The notes below the pieces were generated by a model. The model was not told the DNA's origin. It was given only the letters and a program-made list of their open reading frames with translations, and did not search any database. The translations under genes and the position numbers were made by a program. DNA of 64,000 bases from Nectonema munidae. Its lineage: Eukaryota; Nematomorpha; Nectonematoida; Nectonematidae. The DNA lies in assembly GCA_030549495.1 (NCBI GenBank), contig JAUIRK010000921.1, positions 521,501 through 585,500 of the forward strand, in the 5' to 3' direction. The stretch's first letter is position 1. Each line of letters begins with the position of its first letter. Positions 1-12,200 of the stretch are shown in pieces.

Positions 1-480
1 CCCATCAAACATTGTTCCGTCCGCTGTGCCGAAAACGTATGATGTATGCAAAGAGTTATTTCTATTAATGATAGTTTGAAAACTTTCTTAAATTGCAAAA
101 AATTCCCCCGCACTAAACCTGCCAACAACATCAAACACCTCTTTGATGATGTTGTGTTAAGATAATTTATTAAGCAACTAGGCCTTGCGTCAAAGTCAGG
201 CATTTAAATAGTGTTAACATAAATAAATATTGGCTTAGGGATGCATTTTAATTAAAAGGTGCAATGAGCTTACCGCATATATTTACAATCATATAACAGA
301 TGACAATTTACTCAAAACCAAACGGACCTTTTTCAACTCAGTATCTTCAGATTTTTTTGAAAGTTTTTCAATCGGATTAATCTTTGATACCTTTTCTTCA
401 TCCATGCCTTTCAAATCTCAAATCTTTATTATCTCGCTTTGTACTGCCTGAAAAACTCACAAGCATTTCAAATATTTTTG
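1..480. other. No recognisable gene
   Basis: AT-rich sequence without a convincing reading frame. It may be the decayed 5' part of the hAT-like gene that follows, because short peptide-like stretches occur close to it, but I cannot support any domain here. Confidence 0.4.
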
Positions 481-1250
481 AAATCAATTTTGATCTTTCA
501 GAAAACTTTATCGAATGGAAAAAATTGACATTGGCTTTGCTGCTAAAAAGTTTTTGAAAGAATCCAAGTCTACTGAAGCAGAAGTTTTGAACTTCAAAAG
601 GGAATGTCAAGCCTTTCTGATTTCTTTAAAAAAGATTATTGAAAGAAGTCCTTTAAAATACAAGCTGGTTAGGGGATTGACATCATTGATTCCAACAATG
701 ATTTCAAAAAGTTCTACCACTGCCATCAATAGAATATGTATTGTTCTTGAAAGCCTATATGAAGCGCAACGAATCAGTTGCAAACAAGCTGAGAAGGCTA
801 AAACTCAATTCAAACAACTTTGTGAAGAGGCAAACACGGTCTTCAAAGAAAGTTTTGAATCAATCAAAGATTGGGGCACGTTTTTTGCCAAGCTTTTTAA
901 AAATAAGCCATCATATTTAGAATTATGAGAGGTAATCAAAATTTGTCTGATAATTTCACACGGTAAGGCACAAGTTGAGAGAGGATTTTCTGTAAACAAG
1001 TGATTGCTTGTTGAAAATTTGTTAGAGACCTCGCTGATTTCTGAAAGAAGAATCAAGGATGAAATATATATTCATAGTGGGCTGGCAAATATTTGTATTA
1101 CTAAGTCGATGATCTTTCGACAGAGATATGACATTTATCTTGATGACTTGAACGAAAAAGGAGTTCAAGTGAAAACATGAATGTAAAAAGACAAACATTA
1201 GAAGAAGAAAAAAACAAAATAATTGAAAAGAAAAAGAATTATATAATCAT
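480..1250 (+). pseudogene. hAT-like transposase, C-terminal fragment (broken)
   Basis: An open stretch from about 515 to 928 reads MEKIDIGFAAKKF at its start and includes LKYKLVRGL. After an in-frame TGA (926-928) the same frame continues with SHGKAQVERGFSVNK, a second TGA (1002-1004), then LVENLLETSLISERRIKDEI. The VERGFSVNK...LVENL segment resembles the C-terminal dimerisation region of hAT-like transposases and related multi-copy invertebrate proteins. After about 1175 the basic tail TLEEEKNKIIEKKK lies in another frame, so there is also a frameshift. The N-terminal BED finger and catalytic core are not visible. Family placement is from remembered motifs and is the least certain part of this call. 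Confidence 0.55.
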
Positions 1251-1448
1251 CATTAGAATCGCATGTCATAGTCATTTGTTTATTAACTTGATTTTAATCG
1301 TTGTCATCGCTCATCTTTCCGATTGTCACTATTCATTCATATCATCATATAAAGAACTTTAATTTTTAAAAATAAATTTGCTAAGTTGTAAGTTAATATA
1401 TGGATAACATAATATATGGGTGAAAGTCACATATAGAATAGTTTTATG

Positions 1449-1525
1449 AACTAAAATTAAACTCCCTCAATTTAACGCCATATTTTCTATCGTACCGGAG
1501 ATGGCGATAATTCGAGGGAGCACTG
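1449..1525. mobile_element. Fragment of a Tigger/pogo-type terminus
   Basis: Sequence ending GAGGGAGCACTG directly before TA reads, on the other strand, CAGTGCTCCCTCGAATTATC, the style of a Tigger terminus. An inverted related block (CTCCCTCAATTTAACGCC) begins at about 1461. It abuts the next Tigger-type element and shares the TA dinucleotide. Probably a small terminal remnant. Confidence 0.4.
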
Positions 1526-1527
1526 TA

Positions 1528-2176
1528 CAGTCGACCCCCGTTATAACGCCACCATACAAAATTGGCGTTATAGCGGGGTTGGCGGTAAATCTCGGGATTC
1601 ATAACGTATCCATATTTTGTTGCATTATGCCATATTTAAGATCATACGTAATGACATGTAGTGCAAGTATGTAGAAGTGTTCTCGTAATGAATGTTTTTA
1701 TTTTATCGTTTGTGTTAGTGAACATATTTGAATAAAAAAATTAAAAACCAAGCCGAAAATAATAAATTTATTTGGAAAAAAAATCTAATATAGTTTTTTG
1801 TTTGGTGGTGCATTTCCCAACAGTGTCCAATCTTTTTTCTAATAAGAACAAATCTTCTTCTGTGCAGTTATTGTTGCATTCAATAAAACTTCTACACAAA
1901 TTGAGGGCAGACCGAACATCCTTCATAACTGGTTTTGATTTCGGTGCTGGTTCGGGTTCGTCATCTGATATGTCGTCAGCATCTGTTGGTCGTACACACT
2001 GATGTCGGGGGAGACAGCATGCCAAATGAAATGTTTGTTCTGCTGATTATGATGGCGGACAGCGAGGGGCGGTTTAGCGCGGGATTTAACATGGACGGAA
2101 ATCTGTTCTAGGCATTTTATTGGCGGGAAGCGGGGTTGGCGATAAATTGGGGTGGCGGTAGAGCGGGGGCGGACTG
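1528..2176 (-). mobile_element. Internally deleted Tigger/pogo element, 649 bp
   Basis: Flanked by TA dinucleotides (1526-1527 and 2177-2178), the target duplication of Tc1/mariner-pogo elements. The left end is CAGTCGACCCCCGTTATAAC; the right end, read inward on the other strand, is CAGTCCGCCCCCGCTCTACC, and both continue into CGCCACC. Further GGCG-containing motifs recur inside both ends. Only the last part of a transposase gene remains between them, so this is an internal-deletion derivative that would depend on a full-length relative. Confidence 0.8.
1768..2025 (-). pseudogene. Tigger/pogo transposase, C-terminal tail only
   Basis: An 85-residue frame with an acidic stretch (DADDISDDEPEP), a helical segment (SALNLCRSFIE...EEDLFLLEKRL) and the terminal peptide KQKTILDFFSK. 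This arrangement matches the C-terminus of Tigger/jerky-type transposases. QKTILDFF fits the PCNA-interacting (PIP) box pattern Q-x-x-h-x-x-F-F, a feature reported for the pogo transposase. The HTH domains and DDE core are absent, so it is a remnant inside a deleted element and cannot be a working transposase. Confidence 0.75.
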
Positions 2177-2427
2177 TATATGTAAAAAGCATATTTAATT
2201 TGATTTTGAATCAAGGAAAATTGCGAAGATTAATCAGGGAATTTCGTTTCGGTAAATTTGTGGAAACCCTGGATAAGGTACCATAAACACCCACGTTTAA
2301 TCCGTACTTTTTTATAAGAATTAAATGACCAAAAATGGGGGTGCGGGATCTACGTAACATAAATTAACCCAAGAAAAAAAGGTTGAAATACCTCTTTGTG
2401 TGAAAGAAAACAGGCAAAACGCATATA

Positions 2428-4173
2428 CAGTAAAACATCAATATCTCGAACATGGGATATCTCGAAGCCCCTTTTATGTCGAAGTGAATAGCCAGTACGG
2501 AATTTATCCTCTATATTATAAATGAAAATAAGTTTTGTTATCTCGAATACGGTTATCTCGAATACCTCGCTTATCTCGAAACAAATTTATGGTCCCGAAC
2601 TCAAATTTTACCCCGGTTATCTCGAAATAAAAAATTTTTTTTGCTAAACTTATCTCTTTTTTCAATCTCACTACTTAGAGGACATCACACCATTATGTAT
2701 AATTAAATATCCTATAATACTTGCACTAGCATTACGAACTGTTTTATTCGTTTATTGAGAGATCACTTGTTGTTGACTGATTGATTTGAAATTAAGACAG
2801 CTTACAAAATAAAAGAAAGCACGCATAAACACACGTTGCATAATGTTAGTAATATAATTTTGCGTGACATGTTTGAAATGGTTCACAAAAGAAAGGGAAG
2901 AAAATACACCAGTTTCTGGTCCACTTTTAATTGCTAAAGCGCAAAGTTTTGCTTCACAGCTTGGTGAAAATTTCAAATGTACAAATGGGTGGCTCGAACG
3001 TTGGAGGGCCATAATATTACATTTAGACGATTGTGTGGAGAATCAAAAAGTGTGAATGAAAATACAGCTGTTAACAAAGCGTGGTCATCTACTCTACAGG
3101 CAATTTTAGAAGAATACAATCCCTGTGACATTTTTAATGCTGATGAAACTGGGTTATTTTTTCGATTATTACCTGAAAAAATCCTTGAGTTCAAAGGGTC
3201 AAAATGTCATAGTGGTAAAAAATCTAAAGAGAGGCTAACTGTTTTAGTTTGTGTTAATATGTTGGTTTAAGAAAAATTGTCTCTTCTTGTTATTGGAAAA
3301 TCAAAGAATCTTCAATGTTTCAAAAACTCTTCCTACTTCTTACTACGCAAACAGAAAGGCACGGATTACAAGCGAAATTTTTACTGCTTGGTTGAAAAAA
3401 CTTGTCAAAAAGTTTTTTAATCAAAAAAGAAAAGTCACGATTTTTCTGATAGTGGGAAGGAAGACATAGATGTCATCCATTTAGAACCGTCTCATTCATG
3501 CTTGGCAATTGAAGATTATGCTCGAATCAATGAGAATCTCATGACTGCTGAATCCAACACAGACAAAGACATTGTGCAAAAAATTATTGAGGAAAGAAAA
3601 TTAGAAATGGGAGAAAACGAAGAGAATGAAGAAGGTGAAGAAGATAATGATGTTGATGAAGGATTAGATTTATCGAAGAAAAAGCCTACATTATCACAAG
3701 TTAACGATGCAATGGAAATCATTCAAAACTGGATTGAAATGTCTGAGAATATGGAAGATATTATACCAAGCTATCAGAAGATTCTCCATCGAATAATGTC
3801 TGTTGAAGTGGAGGCATTTAAGCTCAAACAAAGTCACATCATCAATTTTTTTACTGGTTGTGGAAGTAATCGCACTATTTAAAATTGTATCATCATGAAA
3901 AATATGAGCTTTAAACACTTTATATATTCAAAATTAGAAATAATTTTAAAATTTTGGTATCATTAAATTTGTTTTTTTAAATATATTTCATAAAAAAAAT
4001 TAAAAAATTTTCTCAAAACTTTTTTTTCTCAAAGATTTTTCTCATTACAAATTGATGTTTTTTACTTAGTATGCTTCAAGAGAAAAATACTTCAAATACT
4101 GATATCTCGAACACCCGGATATCTCGAAGTATTTTGTTAGTCCCTTGAAGTTCGAGATACCGAGGTTTTACTG
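2428..4173 (+). mobile_element. Tigger/pogo element, 1746 bp, with both ends
   Basis: TA target dinucleotides flank it at 2426-2427 and 4174-4175. The left end CAGTAAAACATCAATATCTC and the right end, read inward, CAGTAAAACCTCGGTATCTC form the inverted repeat, followed on both sides by repeated ATCTCGAA motifs (2440-2600 and 4100-4165) that look like subterminal binding repeats. The interior holds a degraded Tigger transposase in the + direction. It is shorter than a full Tigger (usually above 2 kb), so the interior has lost sequence. Confidence 0.85.
2864..3882 (+). pseudogene. Tigger (TIGD-like) transposase, broken
   Basis: Parts seen in order: a CENP-B-type HTH remnant (WFTKEREENTPVSGPLL...FASQLGENFKCTNGWLERW, 2876-3005); then in another frame HNITFRRLCGESKSV and the catalytic block IFNADETGLFF...SKERLTVLVC (about 3010-3265), which holds the first Asp. 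A further frame change follows. The region where the second Asp (DNxPxH) belongs appears deleted near 3450, after KRKVTIFLI. The C-terminal part (3502-3882) has an acidic E/D-rich stretch, a helical segment and the terminal QSHIINFF, which fits a PIP box. The psq-like first HTH is not visible. At least two frameshifts and a catalytic-core deletion make it non-functional. Confidence 0.85.
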
Positions 4174-5297
4174 TAATATACCACGAGCATATAGATTAAT
4201 CCTTTGAAAACTATTTCCTCATATTATATTAATATGATATAACTATTTTTCAAGTACAATGTTTCTATAGTTACGGTGCAGATTATCCACACATACTAGG
4301 CTTATAATTTGGATGACAAATATCCATGAGTGTTTACTGTCATTGAAATTTCAACTCTCCATCCCTCCTTGTAACGGATATGTAACACATCATCTCCCTT
4401 CAACATATTCTTGTATTTAATATCACCCTCTGTAGCGATTCTTTGCTAAATATCTTTTCAAAAAGAGATTTTATCTTTTGAACAAATTGCCCCCCCCCCC
4501 TTTTTCTATTTCATTGATTGTGGCAAAAAATATTTCCACCATAATTTCCCTATTGATCTTCCTTTTTGAACACCCCCCTCCTACATGTAACGTTTCGTAG
4601 CAAAATTGAACAGCGCCTCCTCCTCCTCTATGGCGTTACGTAATATATGTATCGCCTCTTATACTACAATTGCTACAACGTGTATTCACTAACAGTAAAA
4701 AGAAAATATGAGTTAATGTTTTGAAGTTTCTTTGATTTTTAAAATTTGAAAGCTGGCTTGTAATAAGAGATGCTAAAAGTTTAAGAATAGCCTTTATAAG
4801 TAAAGGAGGATTTCTAATTTATTTTTTTACCTTATTTAGCAAGTACGTTGTCCTGTTTTCCAATTTCCTTTTTGGCATTGGAGATAGTGCAATCAACGTC
4901 GAAGTTTACAGCGTCATCGGCCTCCTCTTTCCTTCACATAAAACTCATGCTTTCGCCATTTTTAAATGCCTAATGGTAAGACATCTTGAATACTTTATAT
5001 CATTGTATTTTTTCTCCATGTCAATTTATAAAATTTTAATGGGTAATATTCGAATCTGAAGTCCTTTGAGGCTCATTTTTAATTGTAACTTTTTGATTTT
5101 CAATAGACCCCCAGCCTATATTTTATTATTGATAGGTAAGAAAATAATTAATTGTATTCTACAAAATTTATCAAAGATACAACTAGATAATAATAATAAT
5201 AAGAATATAATGCAAACTTTTAATAAAAATTACAAGTATAGCTTTTAGACGTGTTTAACAAATAATTTTTGTTTATCATTTTTATGGCATATATAAC
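4174..5297. other. No gene seen; short C-rich tracts
   Basis: AT-rich non-coding sequence. A 13-base C run near 4490 and C-rich patches at 4570-4630 precede ATGGCGTTACGTAATATATG, which may be the edge of an unidentified short element. An ATG-initiated 60-codon frame at 5066 is low-complexity and not credible as a gene. Confidence 0.4.
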
Positions 5298-5400
5298 CAG
5301 GGGTTCTCAACCACGGTCCATATAATATTTCTGGGGGTCTACGGGCATATTTTGATGGTCCATGAAGAAAACCAATTCAGAGGGATCTATTTTTAATATC
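5298..5400 (+). mobile_element. Solitary hAT-type terminus
   Basis: CAGGGGTTCTCAACCACGG begins at 5298 and is followed by GGTCCATATAAT and GGGGGTCTACGGGCAT. This is the classic form of a hAT (Charlie-like) end. A related end in the opposite orientation lies at 52,600-52,712. The partner terminus of this copy was not found nearby, so its length is unknown. Confidence 0.45.
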
Positions 5401-5650
5401 ATAATTTATTTTTCTCTTCAAAATTCAAATGAAATTACTAATTCTATCCCTAATTTTAAAGAAAATGAGTGGAAACCTGCATGATGCTCTTACTGTTGTG
5501 TTAAAATTAGTTACCCATATAAAAGTCAAATTCTTTCCGAGACCGCTCTTTTCATCAATTATGTAACAAAATTGGAGAATTGAGTGTCTTGTATTGTATT
5601 ACATACATAGGTAAGATGATTATCAAAGGGGAATTGTCTTCAACATTTCA

Positions 5651-6298
5651 TTGTACCTTGGCATTCTATTGTCTCTTTTCTTGTTAACACGCAACGTACA
5701 ACTGATTTGCAATGAATCCGATGTATTTTTCTTATCGGGCATTTTTGAAAAAGTGAATTCACTACAGCTCCAAAGAAGAGATTCTGATTTGATATCTTGT
5801 AAAAATGCAATTACTGCTTCTCCAACGAAACTACGTTATAAGAAAAATATTAGGCCCCATGCATTTGAACAGTTTTCTTGTTTGGCGTCTGTTAGCAGCG
5901 ATTTGCACGATGAAGATATTATGGTGAATATTTGAAAAATATGCAAACTCGGTTTAGTGAGGTACTCATGATGGGTATACTAATCTGGGTTTTGTTTCCT
6001 TTCAAGGTTAATGACTCTATAGACAGACATATCTCTGCAAGAACCCCTCATTCAATATCGCGTACAAAATTCAAATATGGAAAGTATAATATATTGAAAA
6101 CACAAGTTTTAATCCTTTGCATGGAGTCTCAAATTCAGCTGGTTGAAGATTTCATATATGTCCACAAGATAAGCAAGGCGGAGCTCAAAGTGTTCTGATT
6201 TCAATATCTCCAACAGGTGATTTTTCTGTACACCAAGAAACATTTCAACTTCCTGTCGAAGGAGAAGAAGCAGGAGAAAAATCTCTCTGCAGACAATC
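5651..6298 (+). pseudogene. Coding-like sequence, left part (possible host exons)
   Basis: This stretch is less AT-rich than its surroundings. 5735-5926 is open and non-repetitive (GIFEKVNSLQLQRRDSD...FEQFSCLASVSSDLHDEDIM). It ends at ATG|GTGAAT, a plausible donor. TACTAAT, a pyrimidine tract and TTTCAAG at 5979-6006 look like a branch point and acceptor. From about 6149 another frame reads QSVLISISPTGDFSVHQETF and QLPVEGEEAGEKSLCRQSL, running up to the hAT insertion. I do not recognise the protein. It could be exons of a host gene or a decayed copy; stops in the joined frame make intactness unlikely. Confidence 0.35.
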
Positions 6299-6306
6299 AC
6301 TTAAAG
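6299..6306. repeat. hAT target-site duplication, left copy
   Basis: ACTTAAAG, identical to 13305-13312. The 8-bp length is diagnostic of the hAT superfamily. Confidence 0.9.
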
Positions 6307-6509
6307 CAGGGCTGGGGAGTCGGGATCTCAATCCACCGACTCTGACTCCGACTATAAAACTTTTTTTATTTTCGATATTATCTAGTAAAAACAAATACAA
6401 CTTCTTACATATTGTTTTTAGTCAATTAATGAAGTTCAATTATTTAGGAACATTTAACATATTTATTTAAATGAAATATGAAGTGTGACTCAATCAAAAG
6501 TGAATGTCT

Positions 6510-8315
6510 TTAAAAAAGCATAGCCTCCAAAAGGTCTTCCTTCATTGATGCTCTATTATCGCTTTTCATGAGCTTTAGTATGGAAAATAGCCTTTCTACG
6601 CTTACTTGAGTAGGAGGAATCGCGCTTATAGCATAGGCTGCTTCTCGTATTATTTCAGGATAAGCATCAATCATTTCCAGCAAGTTTGTGCCACTTTTAC
6701 GACTTTGATCAATTTTTTCTATTTCTGCTAGTGCGCTCATGCACTCTTTTTTGAATTTTATCAATCTTGTTTCCATAGGTTGAGAAAAAAACATCCCTTT
6801 ATTTACTTTCCTTTTCTTAGCTTTTTTAGCTGAGATTTTATTCAGATAATTTTCAAAGTTATCAGAATCACTTGAAGAAGATGAATCTTTCTGAGGAAGC
6901 AAATTAAGTGTATCATCTGGGCTATTCAAAAAACTATTCATTTTTATTGCAAGTTCACAGAGTGCATTTTTGGCATACTTGCACTGCTCTTCTTCAAGTA
7001 ATATTCTATATTTTGGATCAACAAAAACAGCTGCAAGTAAAATGTCATTTTCAGTTAGCTGAGCTTCTCTTCTTAATGAGTTCACAATTTCTTAAGCTAT
7101 AAGATCTTCTTTTTTAGAGAGATCAAAAATTAACTTTTTCCACTCAAATAAGAATTCTCCTGCTGTTAAATCTTCAGTCTGTAGTTTTTTAGTAACATTA
7201 TAAGAAGGTCTGAGTAGTTCTTCAAACTCTACTGCTGAATTCCAATCGTTGTCACTAAGATACAAAGACTTGTTGTCTATATCTTCTAAAACATATCTTA
7301 AATCAAGCAGTCTTTTAAACATTAAGTATGTGCTTCCCCAGCGTGTAACTTGATCAAGTACAGCTCCCTTACCAGCTCTTCTTCTAATAATTGCATCTAT
7401 TTTTGGTGTTCTTGCTGCTATTGACACATGTCTTATTTTTTCTATTAGAGATGCAGCTTTGTAATCTTTGAGACCGTCTTTAATGGCCAACTGTAACGTA
7501 TGCACAGCACATCTCATGTGTCTTATTATTTTAGAGAACTTCAAAGCATGTTCAACTAGATCATCAAGCGGGCTAAACTCATATTGTTGGGAGTAACAGT
7601 CAGATGAAAGTTGTGTTTCTGTGGGAAAAGCGCTTGTGTCATCAGTGATATCATCAACAGGAGTATTTTGAACTTCATTACGTTTTTCTAATGTTTTAAT
7701 CATATTAGAAGCGTTGTCAGTAATAATGCTAATAACTTTATCTTTTTCAATGTTGTATTCTTTCAAAACTTTTTCAATCAAACCTTGAAGAAAACTACTA
7801 TCATGCTGTGCTTTGGTATCTTTTACAGCTAAAGTCTTTGTTATTATTTTTCGATCTACAGTGCAATATCTGACATTAATTGCAAAATAATTAGTTCTGT
7901 GTCTCGTAGCTGCATCCATTTTTAAAAAGATATATCGCCCTGAAAGAGCATTGCGTAGTTCTTCTTTCTTCTTTGTCGCTTCGTTAATGATAAATCTTCT
8001 AATATTTTCTCTTTCCAGAGATATATTGAACTTTCTAGCCATTTCACCGTTAAGCTGTTGAAAAGCTGGTTGAGAAAAAAAGGTAAGAGGTAAGCAATTT
8101 TGAACGACTAAATCAATTATACTTTCTTGAAATATTTCTTTTGTCATGCTAATGATAATTTTATCGGATACTAAAAACTTTTTTAGATTGGTTTGTTGTT
8201 TAGCTAGTTTTTCTCCATGTAATGAAGTACAAGGTTTAGAAAGGTTAGCGATGTTGTCTGCCTCTTTTATTTTTGCAAAAATATCAGGATGGTGGCGTTC
8301 TAAATGTCGCTTTAA
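6510..8315 (-). pseudogene. hAT transposase, body (about 600 codons)
   Basis: Minus-strand frame beginning at the TTAA junction with KRHLERHHPDIF, the His half of a BED finger. It continues through MTKEIFQESIIDLVVQN, the RNase H-like core with FLKMDAATR (first Asp), ISIITDNASNM (second Asp), MRCAVHTLQLAIKDG and VTRWGSTYLMF, and ends with the hATC dimerisation domain IPPTQVSVERLFSILKLM...LLEAMLF followed by TAA. The only interruption is one TAA (near 7094) in the same frame, before EIVNSLRREAQ. The 5' part lies at 12609-12807. All expected hAT motifs are present, so the copy was near-intact when the satellite element entered it. Confidence 0.93.
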
Positions 8316-8419
8316 CCCTATTAGTGCTGGGCAAAATTTGTCCGCTCAAGTGCTGGGGGGGCGTAAAGTGCCCCCCCCCCCCTATTTTTCTCAGAGATTA
8401 ATAAGTTTTTATAAATATT

Positions 8420-9680
8420 TTTAATGTTACATATATATATTTCAACGATGCTGAATTCAGTGGTGATGTCTATTTTTTATCAAAATCAATCAAACCTGTC
8501 AAAAAATTGATTTATATTTGACAACTCATCTCAAAAAGGAACTTTTTGTCTAAATAAGTGTTTTTTACACATGTATACCCATTTTCAAGTATGCTGAATT
8601 CAGTGGTGATATTCATTTTTTATGAAAATCAATCAAACCTGTCAAAAAATTGATCTAAATGTGACAGCTCATCTCAAAAAAGAACTTTTTATCTAAATAA
8701 GTATATAAAGTTTTTTACACATGTATACCCATTTTCAAGTAAGCTGAATTCAGTGGTGATATTCATTTTTTATTAAAATCAATCAAACCTGTCAAAAAAT
8801 TGATCTAAATGTGACAGCTCATCTCAAAAAGGAACTTTTTAAGTATATAAAGTTTTTTACACATGTATACCCATTTTCAAATATGCTGAATTCAGTGGTG
8901 ATATTTATTTTTTATGAAAATCAATCAAACCTGTCAAAAAATTGATCTAAATGTGACAGCTCATCTCAAAAAAGAAACTTTTTATCTAAATAATTATATA
9001 AAGTTTTTTACACATGTATACCCATTTTCAAGTAAGCTGAATTCAGTGGTTATATTCATTTTTTATGAAAATCAATCAAACCTGTCAAAAAATTTATCTA
9101 AATGTGACAGCTCATCTCAAAAAGGAACTTTTTATCTAAATAAGTATATAAAGTTTTTTACACATGTATACCCATTTTCAAGTAAGCTGAATTCAGTGGT
9201 GATATTCATTTTTTATGAAAATCAATTAAACCTGTCAAAAAATTGATCTAAATGTGACAGCTCATCTCAAAAAGGAACTTTTTATCTAAATAAGTATATA
9301 AAGTTTTTTACACATGTATACCCATTTTCAAATATGCTGAATTCAGTAGTGATATTCATTTTTTATGAAAATCATTCAAACCTGTCAAAAAAGTGATTTA
9401 CATATGACAACTCATCTCAAAAAAGAAACTTTTTATCTAAATAATTATATAATGTTTTTTACACACATATACCCATTTTCAAGTAGGCTGTGTTTACTGG
9501 TTATATTTCTTTTTTTTTTATAAAAAATTAGTCAAACCTGACAAAATAATTTAAATATGACAGCCCATGTCAAAATTAAAATTTTGATTCTTTTAAAGTT
9601 TTTTATACATTTCAAGTATGCAGAATTTAATGGTGATGTTCATTTTTAAGAAATCAATAAAACCTGTCAAAAAATCGATT
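8420..9680 (+). repeat. Tandem array A, about 150-bp unit
   Basis: About seven clear units plus two degenerate ones at the right edge. The anchor GCTGAATTCAGTGGTGAT recurs at roughly 8449, 8591, 8742, 8885, 9037, 9185 and 9335 (spacings 140-152 bp). Each unit also carries ACACATGTATACCCATTTTC, CAATCAAACCTGTCAAAAA and GTGACAGCTCATCTC. The same unit in reverse orientation fills 63,460 to the window end. The array lies wholly inside the TTAA element. Confidence 0.9.
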
Positions 9681-10775
9681 AAACCTGTAAATCAATGTCA
9701 AATATATAAACATAAAAATAACTTCTACTTGCAGTATTTCTCTGGTAATTATTTTCTTAATTTATTTAATAAACCAATATTAGGTGTTTAATTCACTCAA
9801 AATATTTCATTCTACAGTAACTTATGTAACTCGATAGGACCGCCATCTTTTCGGCTACAAATTCGTTATCGGCTCGTAGTCTCTACGTCATATTATAATT
9901 TACAGTATGTAATTTTGGTATTTATTCTATGATGATCCTTTTTTGGTAGCTCTTTTTTCATTAGAAATTTATATTCTTCAATGTGTGTTCGAAAATTTTT
10001 TTATAAGGATAAAATTACTTTTTTCCTCTCTCAAAGCATTCTGATTAAAGAATCTTCTTGGTGATCTTAGACTTTTTTTTATCAGTATCGTGTATTTTAT
10101 TATCAAGCCTGAATATTTGTCAACCAATCTTATTTCAAAGGATTTTTTCTGATGAATCATTCGTGATGTTGATTGTTCAATTACAAAAAGTTGTCAACGT
10201 TCTTCATCTAAAAAATTATCTCTTTGACACAAAAGGAAAAAGATGGACAAATTCAATTTAAATTAAAAATATCTTGATAGTGACTAAATTCTCACATATT
10301 GGCACCTGTGCCATTTTTGATAAATCTGACCCATTCTAAATTTTCAGAAACTCAGTCATCCTAGAAATTCAGTTAATTGTAATGCTAGATGATAGATTTA
10401 AATATTTTTCATTTGTAAAAGAGAAACTTTTTTTTCACAGTCAAAATCTTTTTTGAAGCATCTAATATTATATAATTAAACCACTTCCTAGTTCATTAGA
10501 ACATTGTAGATCTTCCATTTAGTCAAGATACATATTTTTTTTAATTATTTGTTTTGATCACATGTTCTCTTTTCAATTAGTTTTCCACTTGGTTCCTTCT
10601 CTCATACAAATTTTCAAAAGATTTTATAATACGTTTTATTTTTTTTTAATAAATATTTCATACTCAAGATGATTGTAGAAAGTATTATAAGCCAAAATAT
10701 ACAAAAAAAAAGAGTATATTTTTACTATATATCTAATATGCAGCCGTTTTTTGAAATTTTTTTACAGAACTGTTT
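9680..10775 (+). repeat. Non-repetitive core of the satellite-bearing element
   Basis: Single-copy within the element but present again, reverse-complemented, at about 62,740-63,440, and as a diverged + copy at 18,240-18,790. Shared landmarks include GCATTCTGATTAAAGAATCT near 10,036 and TTGTAGATCTTCCATTTAGT near 10,505. No reading frame is conserved or long enough to suggest a protein. Confidence 0.8.
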
Positions 10776-10779
10776 TTCA

Positions 10780-12200
10780 GGCATACATTACTAATTCAAT
10801 TGCCACTTCGAGATATTTTTTAACCGTATTATCCAAAATCCAGTACAGAAATAAAATAAGCATAGTCGATTTGGTATAAAACAGATATTTTATTTTTTTG
10901 AAAACAGTATCTAGAAGTAAACCGCAAATCTTATTCAAGCTTTCAGATATTTTAAAACAATAAATGCCAAACCTGAGTCCAAAAATGAAACCAGCATCTT
11001 CCATTTGGCATAAAAACACATATTTTATTTAAATTTCAAAAATATTTCCGCAGACATTAGACGTAAATCGAAAATTTATTGACACTTTCAGACATTTAAA
11101 ACCTCTAAATGCAAAAAATGATTTCAGAAATAAAAATTATCATGGTCGAATTGGTATAAAAACATATATTTCATGTAAAATTAGAGAGAATATTTTGGGA
11201 TATAGTTTTCAAACATAAACCGCAAATTTGATTGACACTAGAAGTAAAACCTCTAAATGCGAAAACTGTGTTCAGAAATGAAATCATCATGATATATTTG
11301 CTATAAAAACAAATTTTAGAACTAAACGCAAATTTAATTGATACTTATATGTATTTTCAAATTCAAACTGCAAAAATTGAGTCCATAAATGAAACTAGCA
11401 TGGTTGATTTGGTATAAAAACATATATTTAATTGTAAAATTTGAATGAATGTTTTTGGAAACAATTTTTAGAAGTAAACCGCAAATTTGATTAACACTTA
11501 TAGGTATTTTCATATCCTAAACGTAAAAAATGAGTCCAGAAATGAAACCAGCATGATTGATTTGGTATTAAAACATATATTTCAAGAAAATATTTTTGGA
11601 GACAATTTTCAGAAGTAAACCGCAAATTTGATTAATACTTATAGGTATTTCCAAATCCTAAATGTAAAAAATGAGTTCAAAAATGAAAACAGCATGATCG
11701 ATTTGATATAAAAACAAATATTTCATGTAAAATTTATAGAATATTTTTGGAGATAGCTTTTAGAAGTAAACCGCAAATTTTGACTGATATTTTAAAACCT
11801 CTAAATGTGAAAAATGAGTTCAGAAATGAAAACAGCATGGTTGATTTGGTATAAAACATATATTTCATTGTAAAATTTGAATGAATGTATTTGGAGACAA
11901 TTTTTAGAAGTAAACCGCAAATTTAATTAACACTTATAGGTATTTTCAAATCCTAAATGTAAAAAATGAGTCAAGAAATGAAAACAACATCGGTATAAAA
12001 TCGATTTGGTCGATTTGGTATAAAACATATATTTTATGTAAAATGTGAAGGAATGTTTTTGGAGACAATTTTCAGAAGTAAACCGCAAATTTGATTAACA
12101 CATATAGGTATTTTCATATCCTAAATGTAAAAAATGAGTTCAGAAATGAAAACAGCATGACCGATTTAGTATAAAAACATATATTTTATGTAAAATTTGA
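10780..12200 (+). repeat. Tandem array B, about 140-170-bp unit
   Basis: Roughly nine irregular units marked by AAACCGCAAATTTGATT, ACTTATAGGTATTTTC, AATGAGTCCAGAAATGAAA and GATTTGGTATAAAA. Left units are more diverged than right ones. The reverse-complement array occupies 61,245-62,710 and 56,990-57,109, where an LTR element has inserted. Confidence 0.88.

Noticed and set aside
8914-9246. 110-codon + frame with an internal repeat
   Set aside because: Open frame created by two array A units; it is not kept open in other units or copies.
8420-9680. CRISPR-like periodicity in array A
   Set aside because: The whole 150-bp unit repeats, so there are no spacers.
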